NCBI GenBank assembly: GCA_943349725.1
Contig: CALQZP010000022.1
Location: forward strand, 1 to 13,981
DNA from: Candidatus Nomurabacteria bacterium
Lineage (GTDB): Bacteria; Patescibacteriota; Minisyncoccia; Phycocordibacterales; UBA10002
Length of the DNA stretch: 13,981 nt
Reading direction: 5' to 3'
The notes below the pieces were generated by a model that saw only the letters and a list, made by a program, of their open reading frames with translations, was not told where the DNA came from and ran no database searches. How positions within the stretch are numbered: position 1 is the first letter of the stretch; every line of letters begins with the position of its first letter. Below, in pieces: positions 1-5,477 of this stretch. A program made the translations under genes and the position numbers.

Positions 1-65
1 CTAGGCTTAGCATCAAAATACGCATAGTCTAACTATAACTCGCTTCAACCGTCTTTTGTAGCATG

Positions 66-94
66 AAAAAGCCCCGCGTTCGGAAACACGGGGC
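66..94 (-). terminator. Intrinsic terminator of the first minus-strand gene
   Basis: Read on the minus strand, GCCCCG pairs with CGGGGC around a 12-base loop and is followed at once by TTTTT (the A run at 66-70 on the plus strand). It lies about 55 bases past the stop codon at 150, so it most likely ends that transcript. Confidence 0.8.
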
Positions 95-149
95 AAAGGA
101 CTAAGTTCAAAGGGATTAAAAGTCCTAAGATACTTAGTTTTGAGGGCTA

Positions 150-800
150 CTATGCGACGCGCAACGCCACCAAGAGACCGGCAGGGAGCTGGCAGGACGA
201 GCGGAGGCCGTAGCCGTAGACAGACCGGCCGAAGTCAGAGTGGAGCCCGACATGGAACATGCGACGGTAGCCGTCCGCTGAAATGGGAGGATGAGCGACC
301 CAAATCCACTCATCAAGCTTCTGCTCCGAATGCGTGGCGCGAATGCCGAAAGCGTCGTCGGAGATGCAGGGCGCGAGGCCGAACTTTTTGACGCGCTCAA
401 ACCCTTTCGGACCGAAGAAGTCGGTTTCGGACAAACCCGTAACGCCCAAACTCTCGCAGGTAAAGACCCGAACGATTACTTTTTCTTTCGGACCAACCAC
501 GAACTCTTTGACGTTGTTCGCCATCGCCTCGGCGTACTCCGAGACAAGGAACTTTTCCCGCGTCCGCGCCACGAGTGTCGGGGCATCGGCTCCGTCTTTC
601 TCGAACTGAAACTCGTAGAGGTGTTGCGGGGTGAGCGATCGCGGAGGTTCGGCCTCATCAGTCTTGAGACTGTCCAAGAACCGCGAGAACTGACCATTGT
701 CGTGCGCCTTTTGCCAATTGACACGACCAACACCTTTTTCGTTGGCCATGTCGCGGACTGCATCTCCTTGATTACTGGTAACAGGCAGTATTTTGCCCAT
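150..800 (-). CDS. Hypothetical protein, 216 residues
   Basis: I do not recognise a named family. An in-frame GTG at 824 would give 224 residues, but the ATG at 800 has AAAGGA five to six bases upstream, the best Shine-Dalgarno match in the window, so I chose it. The product looks soluble: no signal peptide or membrane segment. The N-terminal third is charged and probably helical; the rest mixes Gly, aromatic and Asp/Glu residues, with two Cys and several His and Trp (EWIWVAHPP, FHVGLHSDFG near the C-terminus). Its overall style recalls hypothetical proteins common in Parcubacteria, but that is an impression, not a match. It is monocistronic, with a near-consensus promoter at 963-991, a long leader with a hairpin, and its own terminator at 66-94. 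An open frame on the plus strand over the same region is taken as a shadow. Confidence 0.75.
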   Translation of the reverse strand: MGKILPVTSNQGDAVRDMANEKGVGRVNWQKAHDNGQFSRFLDSLKTDEAEPPRSLTPQHLYEFQFEKDGADAPTLVARTREKFLVSEYAEAMANNVKEFVVGPKEKVIVRVFTCESLGVTGLSETDFFGPKGFERVKKFGLAPCISDDAFGIRATHSEQKLDEWIWVAHPPISADGYRRMFHVGLHSDFGRSVYGYGLRSSCQLPAGLLVALRVA

Positions 801-883
801 AACTTTTCCTTTGGTTTTATCCACCTAAAGCGACGGTTATCGCCACCACAAGCAGACGATTGTTTGATGTGTAGCGAAATCGT

Positions 884-932
884 TCCGCCACAACAGAAAG
901 GGGCTTTTGAGGCCGTTTTCTGCTGTGGCGGA
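884..932 (-). promoter_or_regulatory. Long hairpin in the 5' leader of the 150-800 gene
   Basis: Arms 884-899 and 917-932 form a 16-bp stem. The single non-Watson-Crick position (893/923) is A·C in plus-strand RNA but a G·U wobble in minus-strand RNA, so the structure fits minus-strand transcription. It lies between the promoter at 963-991 and the start at 800. No T run follows, so it is not a simple terminator. It could be a leader stabiliser, an attenuator part, a protein site, or a dispersed palindromic repeat. Confidence 0.5.
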
Positions 933-962
933 GGAGCCTTTTCAATGAACAACGTAAGGTGA

Positions 963-991
963 TATATACACTAAATATACTATCTTGTCAA
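963..991 (-). promoter_or_regulatory. Sigma-70-type promoter for the 150-800 gene
   Basis: On the minus strand TTGACA (986-991) and TATATA (963-968) are separated by exactly 17 bases. The -35 box is perfect consensus. The start point would be near 955, giving a leader of about 155 bases. Confidence 0.7.
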
Positions 992-1009
992 TCCCGTCTT
1001 TAGTACCGT

Positions 1010-1034
1010 GCTGTTGAGGTCTAACCTCAACAGC
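1010..1034 (-). terminator. Perfect 10-bp hairpin just after the glycosyltransferase stop
   Basis: Arms 1010-1019 and 1025-1034 are perfectly complementary around the loop TCTAA. It lies 9 bases past the stop codon at 1044, where a terminator is expected, but no T run follows on either strand. It could be a weak terminator, a 3'-end stabiliser, or another dispersed palindrome. Confidence 0.4.
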
Positions 1035-1043
1035 TCTCGGCGT

Positions 1044-2075
1044 TCAGTGAGAGCGGTAGATAGTGAGGATTTCTCCCGCTATGTCCTCCCAACTATGCGT
1101 GAAAGTAAAAGCTCGGACTTTCGCGCACTGCGCTTCGTAATTGCGCTCGTCGGAAAGCCATTCAATCTTTTCCGCGAGGTTGCTCGTGTCTTCGGGGTTT
1201 ACCCAAACACCGATATCTTTGAGCTTTTCATACAGTCCTGTCTCTCGAGTAAGAATAAATGGTTTACCAAGACGGATGGCGTCAAGAATGGTGTTGGGAG
1301 AAATATCTCCAAGCGAGGCGAGGATAACGGCATAGCTAGATTCTATATCCATCAAAAACTTGTCGTGGCTTCCCGTCTGGAGCTCTAGCGAAACCGGCAC
1401 TCCCCTCTTCTCCACCTTCGCAAACGCTTCCTGTACACGTGGTATATTTTTCCACTTCAGTTCCCTCGTCCCACCTACAAAAATCTTATTCTCCCTTTGT
1501 AAAGGGAGCACTGCCGTCTTCGGCAGGAGGGATTTCTCTTTTTCACCGTAGTAATTCTCCACAATGAAACACTTCGTGAGATTAAGGGTGTACGGCTTCT
1601 CAAAAATATCCCGTTGCCACGCGGTGCTAAAGATAGTGGCGTCTACGTAGTGAAACAAAAGCCGAAGGAGCGAGAAAATAGTTTTCTCTTTCCGATTGAA
1701 CCGATTAACGCGCGTGACATAAAAATCTTTGAGCAGTACCAGATCCCCTGTTCGCTCCACATACTGCTCCCACAGAAAATCCCCTCCGGTGCGAATGATG
1801 AGCTTCTTGCCAAACAGTTTGCAGGCAAGGAGTGCGGGAAGCGCCGCGCTAAATGTATCGGGTGAAAATACGAAGTCAGTCCCGGGTAGTGAAAATAGCA
1901 CGCGCAAAAAATAGTACAGATGCCGTATACCTGTCGGGAGTTTCCGTTCAAACCTAAAGGCGAGCACCTTCACTTCGTGCCCTTCTTTCTTCCACGCCTC
2001 CTCCACACCCTTTGCATACTGCGCGGGTCCGCCAATGTCGGGTGGATATATGCCTGTAGCTATAAGGATTTTCAT
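1044..2075 (-). CDS. GT-B glycosyltransferase (GT4/GT1-like), 343 residues
   Basis: Probably transfers a sugar from a nucleotide-sugar donor to an envelope glycan or lipid carrier at the cytoplasmic side of the membrane. The N-terminus (MKILIATGIYPPDIGGPAQY) is the classic first strand and glycine loop of GT4 enzymes, and GVEEAWKKEGHEVKVLAF is the following helix and strand. In the C-terminal domain GGTRELKWKN and the donor-binding segment around 251-280 are visible. The usual E-x7-E signature is present with its spacing but as D257-x7-D265, so donor handling may differ. Residues 181-196 are encoded by a palindromic DNA repeat also found in the other glycosyltransferase gene. The ATG at 2075 shares its bases with the TGA of the GIY-YIG gene (ATGA overlap), and no Shine-Dalgarno is seen, so translation may be coupled to the upstream insertion. 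The acceptor is not predictable. Confidence 0.85.
   Translation of the reverse strand: MKILIATGIYPPDIGGPAQYAKGVEEAWKKEGHEVKVLAFRFERKLPTGIRHLYYFLRVLFSLPGTDFVFSPDTFSAALPALLACKLFGKKLIIRTGGDFLWEQYVERTGDLVLLKDFYVTRVNRFNRKEKTIFSLLRLLFHYVDATIFSTAWQRDIFEKPYTLNLTKCFIVENYYGEKEKSLLPKTAVLPLQRENKIFVGGTRELKWKNIPRVQEAFAKVEKRGVPVSLELQTGSHDKFLMDIESSYAVILASLGDISPNTILDAIRLGKPFILTRETGLYEKLKDIGVWVNPEDTSNLAEKIEWLSDERNYEAQCAKVRAFTFTHSWEDIAGEILTIYRSH
1488..1535. repeat. Twin-hairpin palindromic repeat, copy A, inside a glycosyltransferase gene
   Basis: The unit has two hairpins in a row: CTCCCTTT/AAAGGGAG at 1491-1508 and CTGCCG/CGGCAG at 1511-1526, then GAGGGATTT. Copy B at 6577-6628 has the same plan and flanks in inverse orientation. 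The repeat is translated in frame as residues 181-196 of the 1044-2075 product. Confidence 0.75.
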
Positions 2076-2359
2076 CCCGTTAGAGATAGGAAACGCTTAA
2101 GTCTATTTCGTAGATAGCGCTTCCCCATACCTGACTTAAGAAATAATTCTCTCGACCGTGCGTCTTCCTCATCTAGACACGCCTCATAGTAAATAAGCTT
2201 CCATGGCCCACGATACTTGGTGTACGTTGATTTCCCCTGCACATGTTGACTTAAGCGTTTCCGTAAATCTCCTGTACTTCCAGTATACCAATGTCCATTT
2301 GGATTAGAGATAACATATATATACCAGAACTTAACTTTGTTATCTCTAACGGGATTCAT
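2072..2359 (-). CDS. GIY-YIG nuclease-domain protein, 95 residues
   Basis: A single-domain GIY-YIG (UvrC N-terminal-like) protein, the family that cuts one DNA strand with a conserved Tyr, Arg and Glu and one metal ion. Motifs: WYIYVI at 12-17 (GIY strand), HWYTGSTGDLRKRLSQH at 23-39 (YIG strand as YTG, with Arg33 or Arg35 as catalytic Arg), KLIYYEA at 54-60 and a probable catalytic Glu in SRELFLKSG near residue 71. Length is normal for the small stand-alone type. The first residues NPVRDNK and the last LSLTG are encoded by the two inverted terminal repeats of the surrounding unit, so the gene spans the element exactly. Its ATG lies in the 5-bp direct repeat outside the element, and its TGA overlaps the next gene's ATG. 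No Shine-Dalgarno is seen. Role: possibly element mobility or recombination; host repair is the alternative. Confidence 0.85.
   Translation of the reverse strand: MNPVRDNKVKFWYIYVISNPNGHWYTGSTGDLRKRLSQHVQGKSTYTKYRGPWKLIYYEACLDEEDARSRELFLKSGMGKRYLRNRLKRFLSLTG
2074..2355. mobile_element. 282-bp unit with 15-bp perfect terminal inverted repeats carrying only a GIY-YIG gene
   Basis: The left end ATCCCGTTAGAGATA (2074-2088) is the exact reverse complement of the right end (2341-2355); a looser match continues inward to a shared TTAAGT. The pentamer TTCAT occurs at both outer edges (2071-2075 and 2355-2359), consistent with a target duplication, although it overlaps the repeat ends by one or two bases. 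Between the ends there is only the GIY-YIG gene. A 14-base sequence next to the left repeat (2089-2102) recurs inverted at 2249-2262. Mobility itself is inferred from structure. Confidence 0.6.
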
Positions 2360-2373
2360 ACCCTAACTATAAC

Positions 2374-2406
2374 AAAAAAGAAGGGCCATCCGTTAGGACA
2401 GCCCTT
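2374..2406 (-). terminator. Intrinsic terminator of the ProB-like gene
   Basis: On the minus strand an 11-bp stem (2381-2391 with 2396-2406, two G·U pairs) closes a TAAC loop and is followed by C and TTTTTT. It lies 17 bases past the stop of the kinase gene. The G·U pairs fit minus-strand RNA. It also isolates the GIY-YIG and glycosyltransferase genes from kinase transcription. Confidence 0.85.
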
Positions 2407-2422
2407 TTGCTAAAGCGAGACG

Positions 2423-3187
2423 CTACATACAAACCAGCGTACCCACATCTTCTCCGTTCATAAAGCGAACGGGGTCATGTAGTCCGATAATGCCGGAGTG
2501 CATTCCCTTTCGAGCACATATCGCCGCTTGATTGATTTTTGACTGCATTCCACCACTTCCATTTTTTGACGGACCCGAGGTCTGTCCGGGCAAGCGAAAT
2601 CCTTTCTTCGCATCAATTCTTGCAACGCGTTCTGCGTTCTTGTTTTTGTCGGGATTGTCGGTATAAACGGCGCCCTTTTCCGTAGCAAAGAGAACATGGC
2701 CTGCTTGCACCAGACAAGAAACAATACGCGCGAGCCGGTCATTGTCGCCGAGACCTTTCTTCATCTTCTCAATCTCCACACCGGACACGATGTCATTTTC
2801 ATTCACAAGCGGAACGGCAAATTGGTCAAAGGCGAGCAAGCGAAGGCGGGAACGAATACTTTCCTTTTCTCCCTTAAAACGAAGGTTCCCGTAGGTAAAG
2901 TAACATTGTGCCGGAACAAGACGGTCAAGCATCAGTGCTTTCCCCCAGTGTTCAAGCAGTGATGAAGCGCCGATACTCGCGAGAATGCATTTGTGGTATT
3001 GCTTTGGATTTCCCCCAAGAAAGGTGACGTAATCGCTTCCCGCAATAACGCCACCCGAAGTAACCAGAATGACCCCGTAGCCCATTTTCTTAAGCTCGGC
3101 GATTTGTCGTGCAATGATGCTGAAGGCGAGGACGTTTTTAAGCACATCCGTACCGACTTTGATAACAATGATTTGTTGAGTAGACAT
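2423..3187 (-). CDS. proB: Glutamate 5-kinase-like amino acid kinase, 254 residues
   Basis: Amino acid kinase fold, closest to glutamate 5-kinase, which phosphorylates the gamma-carboxyl of glutamate in proline synthesis. Motifs in order: IKVGTDVL at 9-16 (ATP Lys loop), VTSGGVIAG at 42-50, NENDIVS at 129-135 and GLGDNDRLA at 145-153 (the ProB FGDND motif), TEKGAVYTDNP at 169-179, and GSGGMQSKINQAA at 210-222 (GTGGM motif). Length matches the catalytic domain alone; the C-terminal PUA domain of many ProB proteins is absent. Differences from the textbook motifs (GTD for GSS, VTSGG for VSSGA) leave room for another substrate. A TTG at 3220 could extend the frame by 11 residues, but the ATG at 3187 fits the family start. 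No Shine-Dalgarno is visible. No proA or proC is in the window, so a proline role cannot be supported from context. Terminator at 2374-2406. Confidence 0.75.
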   Translation of the reverse strand: MSTQQIIVIKVGTDVLKNVLAFSIIARQIAELKKMGYGVILVTSGGVIAGSDYVTFLGGNPKQYHKCILASIGASSLLEHWGKALMLDRLVPAQCYFTYGNLRFKGEKESIRSRLRLLAFDQFAVPLVNENDIVSGVEIEKMKKGLGDNDRLARIVSCLVQAGHVLFATEKGAVYTDNPDKNKNAERVARIDAKKGFRLPGQTSGPSKNGSGGMQSKINQAAICARKGMHSGIIGLHDPVRFMNGEDVGTLVCM

Positions 3188-3265
3188 ATATTTAGTTGTA
3201 AAAGAACCAAAAAAGAACAACTGCTACAGAACACTCGTCCTGAAGTCGATGTGCGAATGTTTACT

Positions 3266-3282
3266 CCCGCACTTGATGCGGG
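3266..3282. repeat. Short palindrome CCCGCA-CTTGA-TGCGGG
   Basis: A perfect 6-bp hairpin with a 5-base loop in the spacer upstream of the kinase gene. No T run follows. It may be a dispersed palindromic repeat or part of the kinase leader. The rest of the spacer 3188-3466 holds the terminator at 3313-3342 and nothing else I can support. Confidence 0.4.
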
Positions 3283-3312
3283 ATATCGCAGACCGACACC
3301 AAAGCAAGCAAC

Positions 3313-3342
3313 AAAAAAACCACCCCGTAATCGGGGCGGTTT
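3313..3342 (-). terminator. Intrinsic terminator of the small coiled-coil gene
   Basis: On the minus strand CCGCCCCG and CGGGGTGG pair (one G·U) around ATTA and are followed by a run of seven or more T. The wobble fits minus-strand RNA. It lies about 125 bases past the stop at 3467. Confidence 0.8.
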
Positions 3343-3466
3343 TCTAAGTGTAAAGTTACAAAGAAAGGACCAACCCGATTAGAGGGCGGTTGTCGGCGGG
3401 ACAACATTCATCATGTTCTGTTTATGCATACAAATATACTATACTCACAGATGCTTTTTTGCAACT

Positions 3467-3673
3467 CTATCGTATTCCTGCCTTAACTTTGAGTCGCAAC
3501 ACGGTATCCTCAAGTCGTTCAATACGGTTGAGGTGGTCTTGCAAGAGCAGGTTCTCTATACGATCAAATCGTTTATTCATCCCGGATTCAACTCCATCGA
3601 TACGTTCATCAACACCCCTGAATCCATTGGCGGTAATAACGGCAAGATCTTCTATTGTCATCTTCTTTGGCAT
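3467..3673 (-). CDS. Small coiled-coil protein, 68 residues
   Basis: A short helical protein of a type often seen in CPR genomes, function unknown. It begins MPKKMTIEDLAVITANGF and continues with a heptad-like region (GVDERIDGVESGMNKRFDRIENLL, then NRIERLEDTVLRLKVKAG) typical of an oligomeric coiled coil built from VDxRxD/E units. No signal peptide or membrane segment. Longer starts exist (GTG 3721, ATG 3712), but the ATG at 3673 gives the usual start of such proteins and avoids the divergent promoter at 3715-3743. No clear Shine-Dalgarno. Transcribed divergently from the HEVEH gene; terminator at 3313-3342. Confidence 0.6.
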   Translation of the reverse strand: MPKKMTIEDLAVITANGFRGVDERIDGVESGMNKRFDRIENLLLQDHLNRIERLEDTVLRLKVKAGIR

Positions 3674-3714
3674 GGTAATTGTAGTGTAACCCAGCTTGTG
3701 AAATCTGCCCATAA

Positions 3715-3743
3715 TTGACACAGACTACTTTTAGTTATACAGT
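3715..3743 (+). promoter_or_regulatory. Sigma-70-type promoter for the HEVEH gene
   Basis: TTGACA (3715-3720), 17-base spacer, TACAGT (3738-3743). The start point would be near 3750, about 20 bases before the ATG at 3770. TATACA at 3736-3741 is an overlapping alternative -10. Confidence 0.65.
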
Positions 3744-3769
3744 GTAGCTCGAAATTCTTTGCACAACTT

Positions 3770-4462
3770 ATGAAAAACACTCTTATCGCCCTCGCCGTCT
3801 ACTCACTAATCGCCCTTTGTCCCCTCACATCCCTTGGTCAGAGCAAGCACCCTGTGCCAAGCGACAAGGTCATCCCCTTCCCAATGGATGCGGTCAATCT
3901 CTACGAGTTGCCGAGGCAGAAGATAGCGTTTGACGGCATCGAAATCTATAAAAACACCCCGCCAGACATCAGCAACAGTCCTTTTGAAGTGTTCATCAGT
4001 CCGTCGGCTTTCACGAATCTGGTAAACACTCTGAAGAAAGAGGGGGTATTTCAAGGTGAGAGAGTTCGTTTTGTGTACCACTTCCCGGGAGATATATCCA
4101 GAGGAGCACACTTTGCGGGTCCGCACTACGAAGTACAGATCGTCTTGCTTTCGATGGGAGTACCAACGTACAGACATGTGTATCTTCCTTACTTCAAAGA
4201 TGTGGACATGGCTAAGCCGGAGGCTAAGGAGAGATTCGTCGCAATGGCGTCCGACCAGATGAATCTCGTGCTTTGGCATGAGGTCGAGCATATCCGCCAT
4301 GCGCGCGAAAAATGGCCGCAGGATAAAGCGGACGAGGATGCTATACAAAAAGAGCACACGAGAAAAGCTTCCCTCCCGCCAGTTTTCTTCCTGAAGCTTT
4401 CGCCGAACAGCGACCTCAAGGGGTCCTTGCAGTACGCTGAGCGTTTGCTTCAAACGCCCTGA
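3770..4462 (+). CDS. Secreted protein with an HEVEH putative metalloprotease motif, 230 residues
   Basis: Residues 1-23 form a signal peptide: Lys2, a hydrophobic core (LIALAVYSLIALCPL) and a small-residue end near SLG, so export is likely. The notable segment is LVLWHEVEHIRHA at 167-177: H170-E171-x-x-H174 is the zinc-binding and catalytic HExxH signature, preceded by hydrophobic residues as usual for the active-site helix. Downstream KADEDA (186-191) offers acidic third-ligand candidates, similar in spacing to the E/D-x-x-A motif of ImmA/IrrE-type peptidases. The remaining sequence matches no family I know. If active, it could process envelope or host-surface proteins. Two charged residues inside the motif are acceptable for HExxH enzymes, but a chance match cannot be excluded. 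No Shine-Dalgarno precedes the ATG. Single gene, with a promoter at 3715-3743 and a strong terminator at 4484-4513. Confidence 0.75.
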   Translation: MKNTLIALAVYSLIALCPLTSLGQSKHPVPSDKVIPFPMDAVNLYELPRQKIAFDGIEIYKNTPPDISNSPFEVFISPSAFTNLVNTLKKEGVFQGERVRFVYHFPGDISRGAHFAGPHYEVQIVLLSMGVPTYRHVYLPYFKDVDMAKPEAKERFVAMASDQMNLVLWHEVEHIRHAREKWPQDKADEDAIQKEHTRKASLPPVFFLKLSPNSDLKGSLQYAERLLQTP

Positions 4463-4483
4463 ACCAGTGATTGTTCTTCATGG

Positions 4484-4513
4484 AGCCGCCGACCATGCGT
4501 TGGCGGCTTTTTT
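4484..4513 (+). terminator. Intrinsic terminator of the HEVEH gene
   Basis: A 10-bp stem (4484-4493 with 4499-4508, one G·T) around CATGC, then six T (4508-4513). The T run overlaps the last codon of the convergent kinase gene, whose stop is at 4512. Confidence 0.9.
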
Positions 4514-5477
4514 ACTTTATAAAAAGGTGGGTTAAAGACTTCTTAGCAAGAAACTCAAGGACACCTGTCTGAAGTCGTACTATGTCGGTGTACATACCGT
4601 GCGCCAATTTTTGTGAATCCAAGGCTATTTCCACCATGGCCGTTACCGCCCGCATCTGAATAAGCAGGGGGAGATTTGATTTCTCCATATCGTCCAGCAC
4701 AAACTCTCTTTCATACCCTCGTAGAAAATGTCCCACAAATACATCGGTACTGTTAAGCTCTTCGAAACACAGATGCGCCAGTGCGATGGCTACATCTCCT
4801 GCATACCATGAGTACATGGCGTCTCCAAAATCCGTGATGGCACTCACTTTCTTTCCCGAAACGAGAATATTCCAAGCGTGATAGTCATTATGCACTACCC
4901 CTTTGCGCATCATGGAAAGTATATCTGAACTTTTAGTCCATTCAGCAAAGACGTTATCGATAAGTACTACCGTTTGTTTTGGAAAACTATCTCGAACTTG
5001 CGTATAGTCGCCACTCACAAGCTCAAATTGAGAAAGGTCCCAAGGGTACTTCTTCCAGCTCTCCCCCTTGAACTCTTGCCTTGAGATGAGCCGATGCATC
5101 CGGCCAAGGACTTGGCCGAGTTCTTCCATCAATTCTACATCGTGAGGAGCTTCTGCCACCGGTATGCCGGGTAAAAACTCCTGCAACGAGGCACTTTTAT
5201 CGCCTACTACAAAATAAGATGCGTCTCGCTTGGTTTTGATGAGACGTGCAACCGGAAATCCGGCCTGCACACACCTCTCCATCACATCCAACTGAAACAA
5301 GACGAACGGTAATGCATCAAAACCGTATACCTTTAGAAAAAATGTCTCCTTCGGAGTTGTTACCTTGAAATTCTTATCGTAATATCCGCTTAAGGGAACA
5401 AAGGTAACATCTTCCATGCCAAAATCCCTGAAGAGCGCTTCTTTGATTTCAGTGTCAGTTACATTCATATATCTCAA
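4512..5477 (-). CDS. APH-fold small-molecule kinase (phosphotransferase family), 321 residues
   Basis: A member of the aminoglycoside/choline/homoserine kinase superfamily that phosphorylates a small hydroxyl compound with ATP in the cytoplasm. The N-lobe has FFLKVYG (46-52) with Lys49 as the ATP Lys. The catalytic loop is VVHNDYHAWNILV (194-206): His196, Asp198 and Asn203. The metal motif is ITDFGDAMYSWYAGD (214-228) with Asp216. The DFGDA-Y-Y tail recalls hydroxylysine-kinase-like and homoserine kinase II-like members, but the substrate is open. It follows the GT4 gene with an ATGA overlap (5474-5477), implying translational coupling and a shared role, perhaps in making a modified sugar, amino alcohol or lipid head group. 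Choline, ethanolamine or an amino sugar are plausible. Antibiotic resistance is unlikely given the context. The ATG at 5477 is used because of the overlap; M4 is an alternative. Confidence 0.8.
   Translation of the reverse strand: MRYMNVTDTEIKEALFRDFGMEDVTFVPLSGYYDKNFKVTTPKETFFLKVYGFDALPFVLFQLDVMERCVQAGFPVARLIKTKRDASYFVVGDKSASLQEFLPGIPVAEAPHDVELMEELGQVLGRMHRLISRQEFKGESWKKYPWDLSQFELVSGDYTQVRDSFPKQTVVLIDNVFAEWTKSSDILSMMRKGVVHNDYHAWNILVSGKKVSAITDFGDAMYSWYAGDVAIALAHLCFEELNSTDVFVGHFLRGYEREFVLDDMEKSNLPLLIQMRAVTAMVEIALDSQKLAHGMYTDIVRLQTGVLEFLAKKSLTHLFIK

Noticed and set aside
884..932. The leader hairpin as an intrinsic terminator
   Set aside because: No T run follows on either strand, and it lies upstream of its gene in the direction of transcription.
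291..962. Long plus-strand open frame of 223 codons opposite the 150-800 gene
   Set aside because: No Shine-Dalgarno or promoter. The opposite strand has a near-consensus promoter, an AAAGGA site and a terminator, and the plus-strand frame runs through the leader hairpin, so it is an antisense shadow.
2381..2406. Terminator stem TCC-TAAC-GGATG as another end of the GIY-YIG unit
   Set aside because: It resembles CTCTAACGGGATG, but it is fully explained as a terminator stem and loop followed by a T run, so the similarity is probably chance.
3806..4453. Minus-strand open frame of 215 codons opposite the HEVEH gene
   Set aside because: The plus strand has a promoter, a signal peptide and a perfect terminator; the minus product has no recognisable features.
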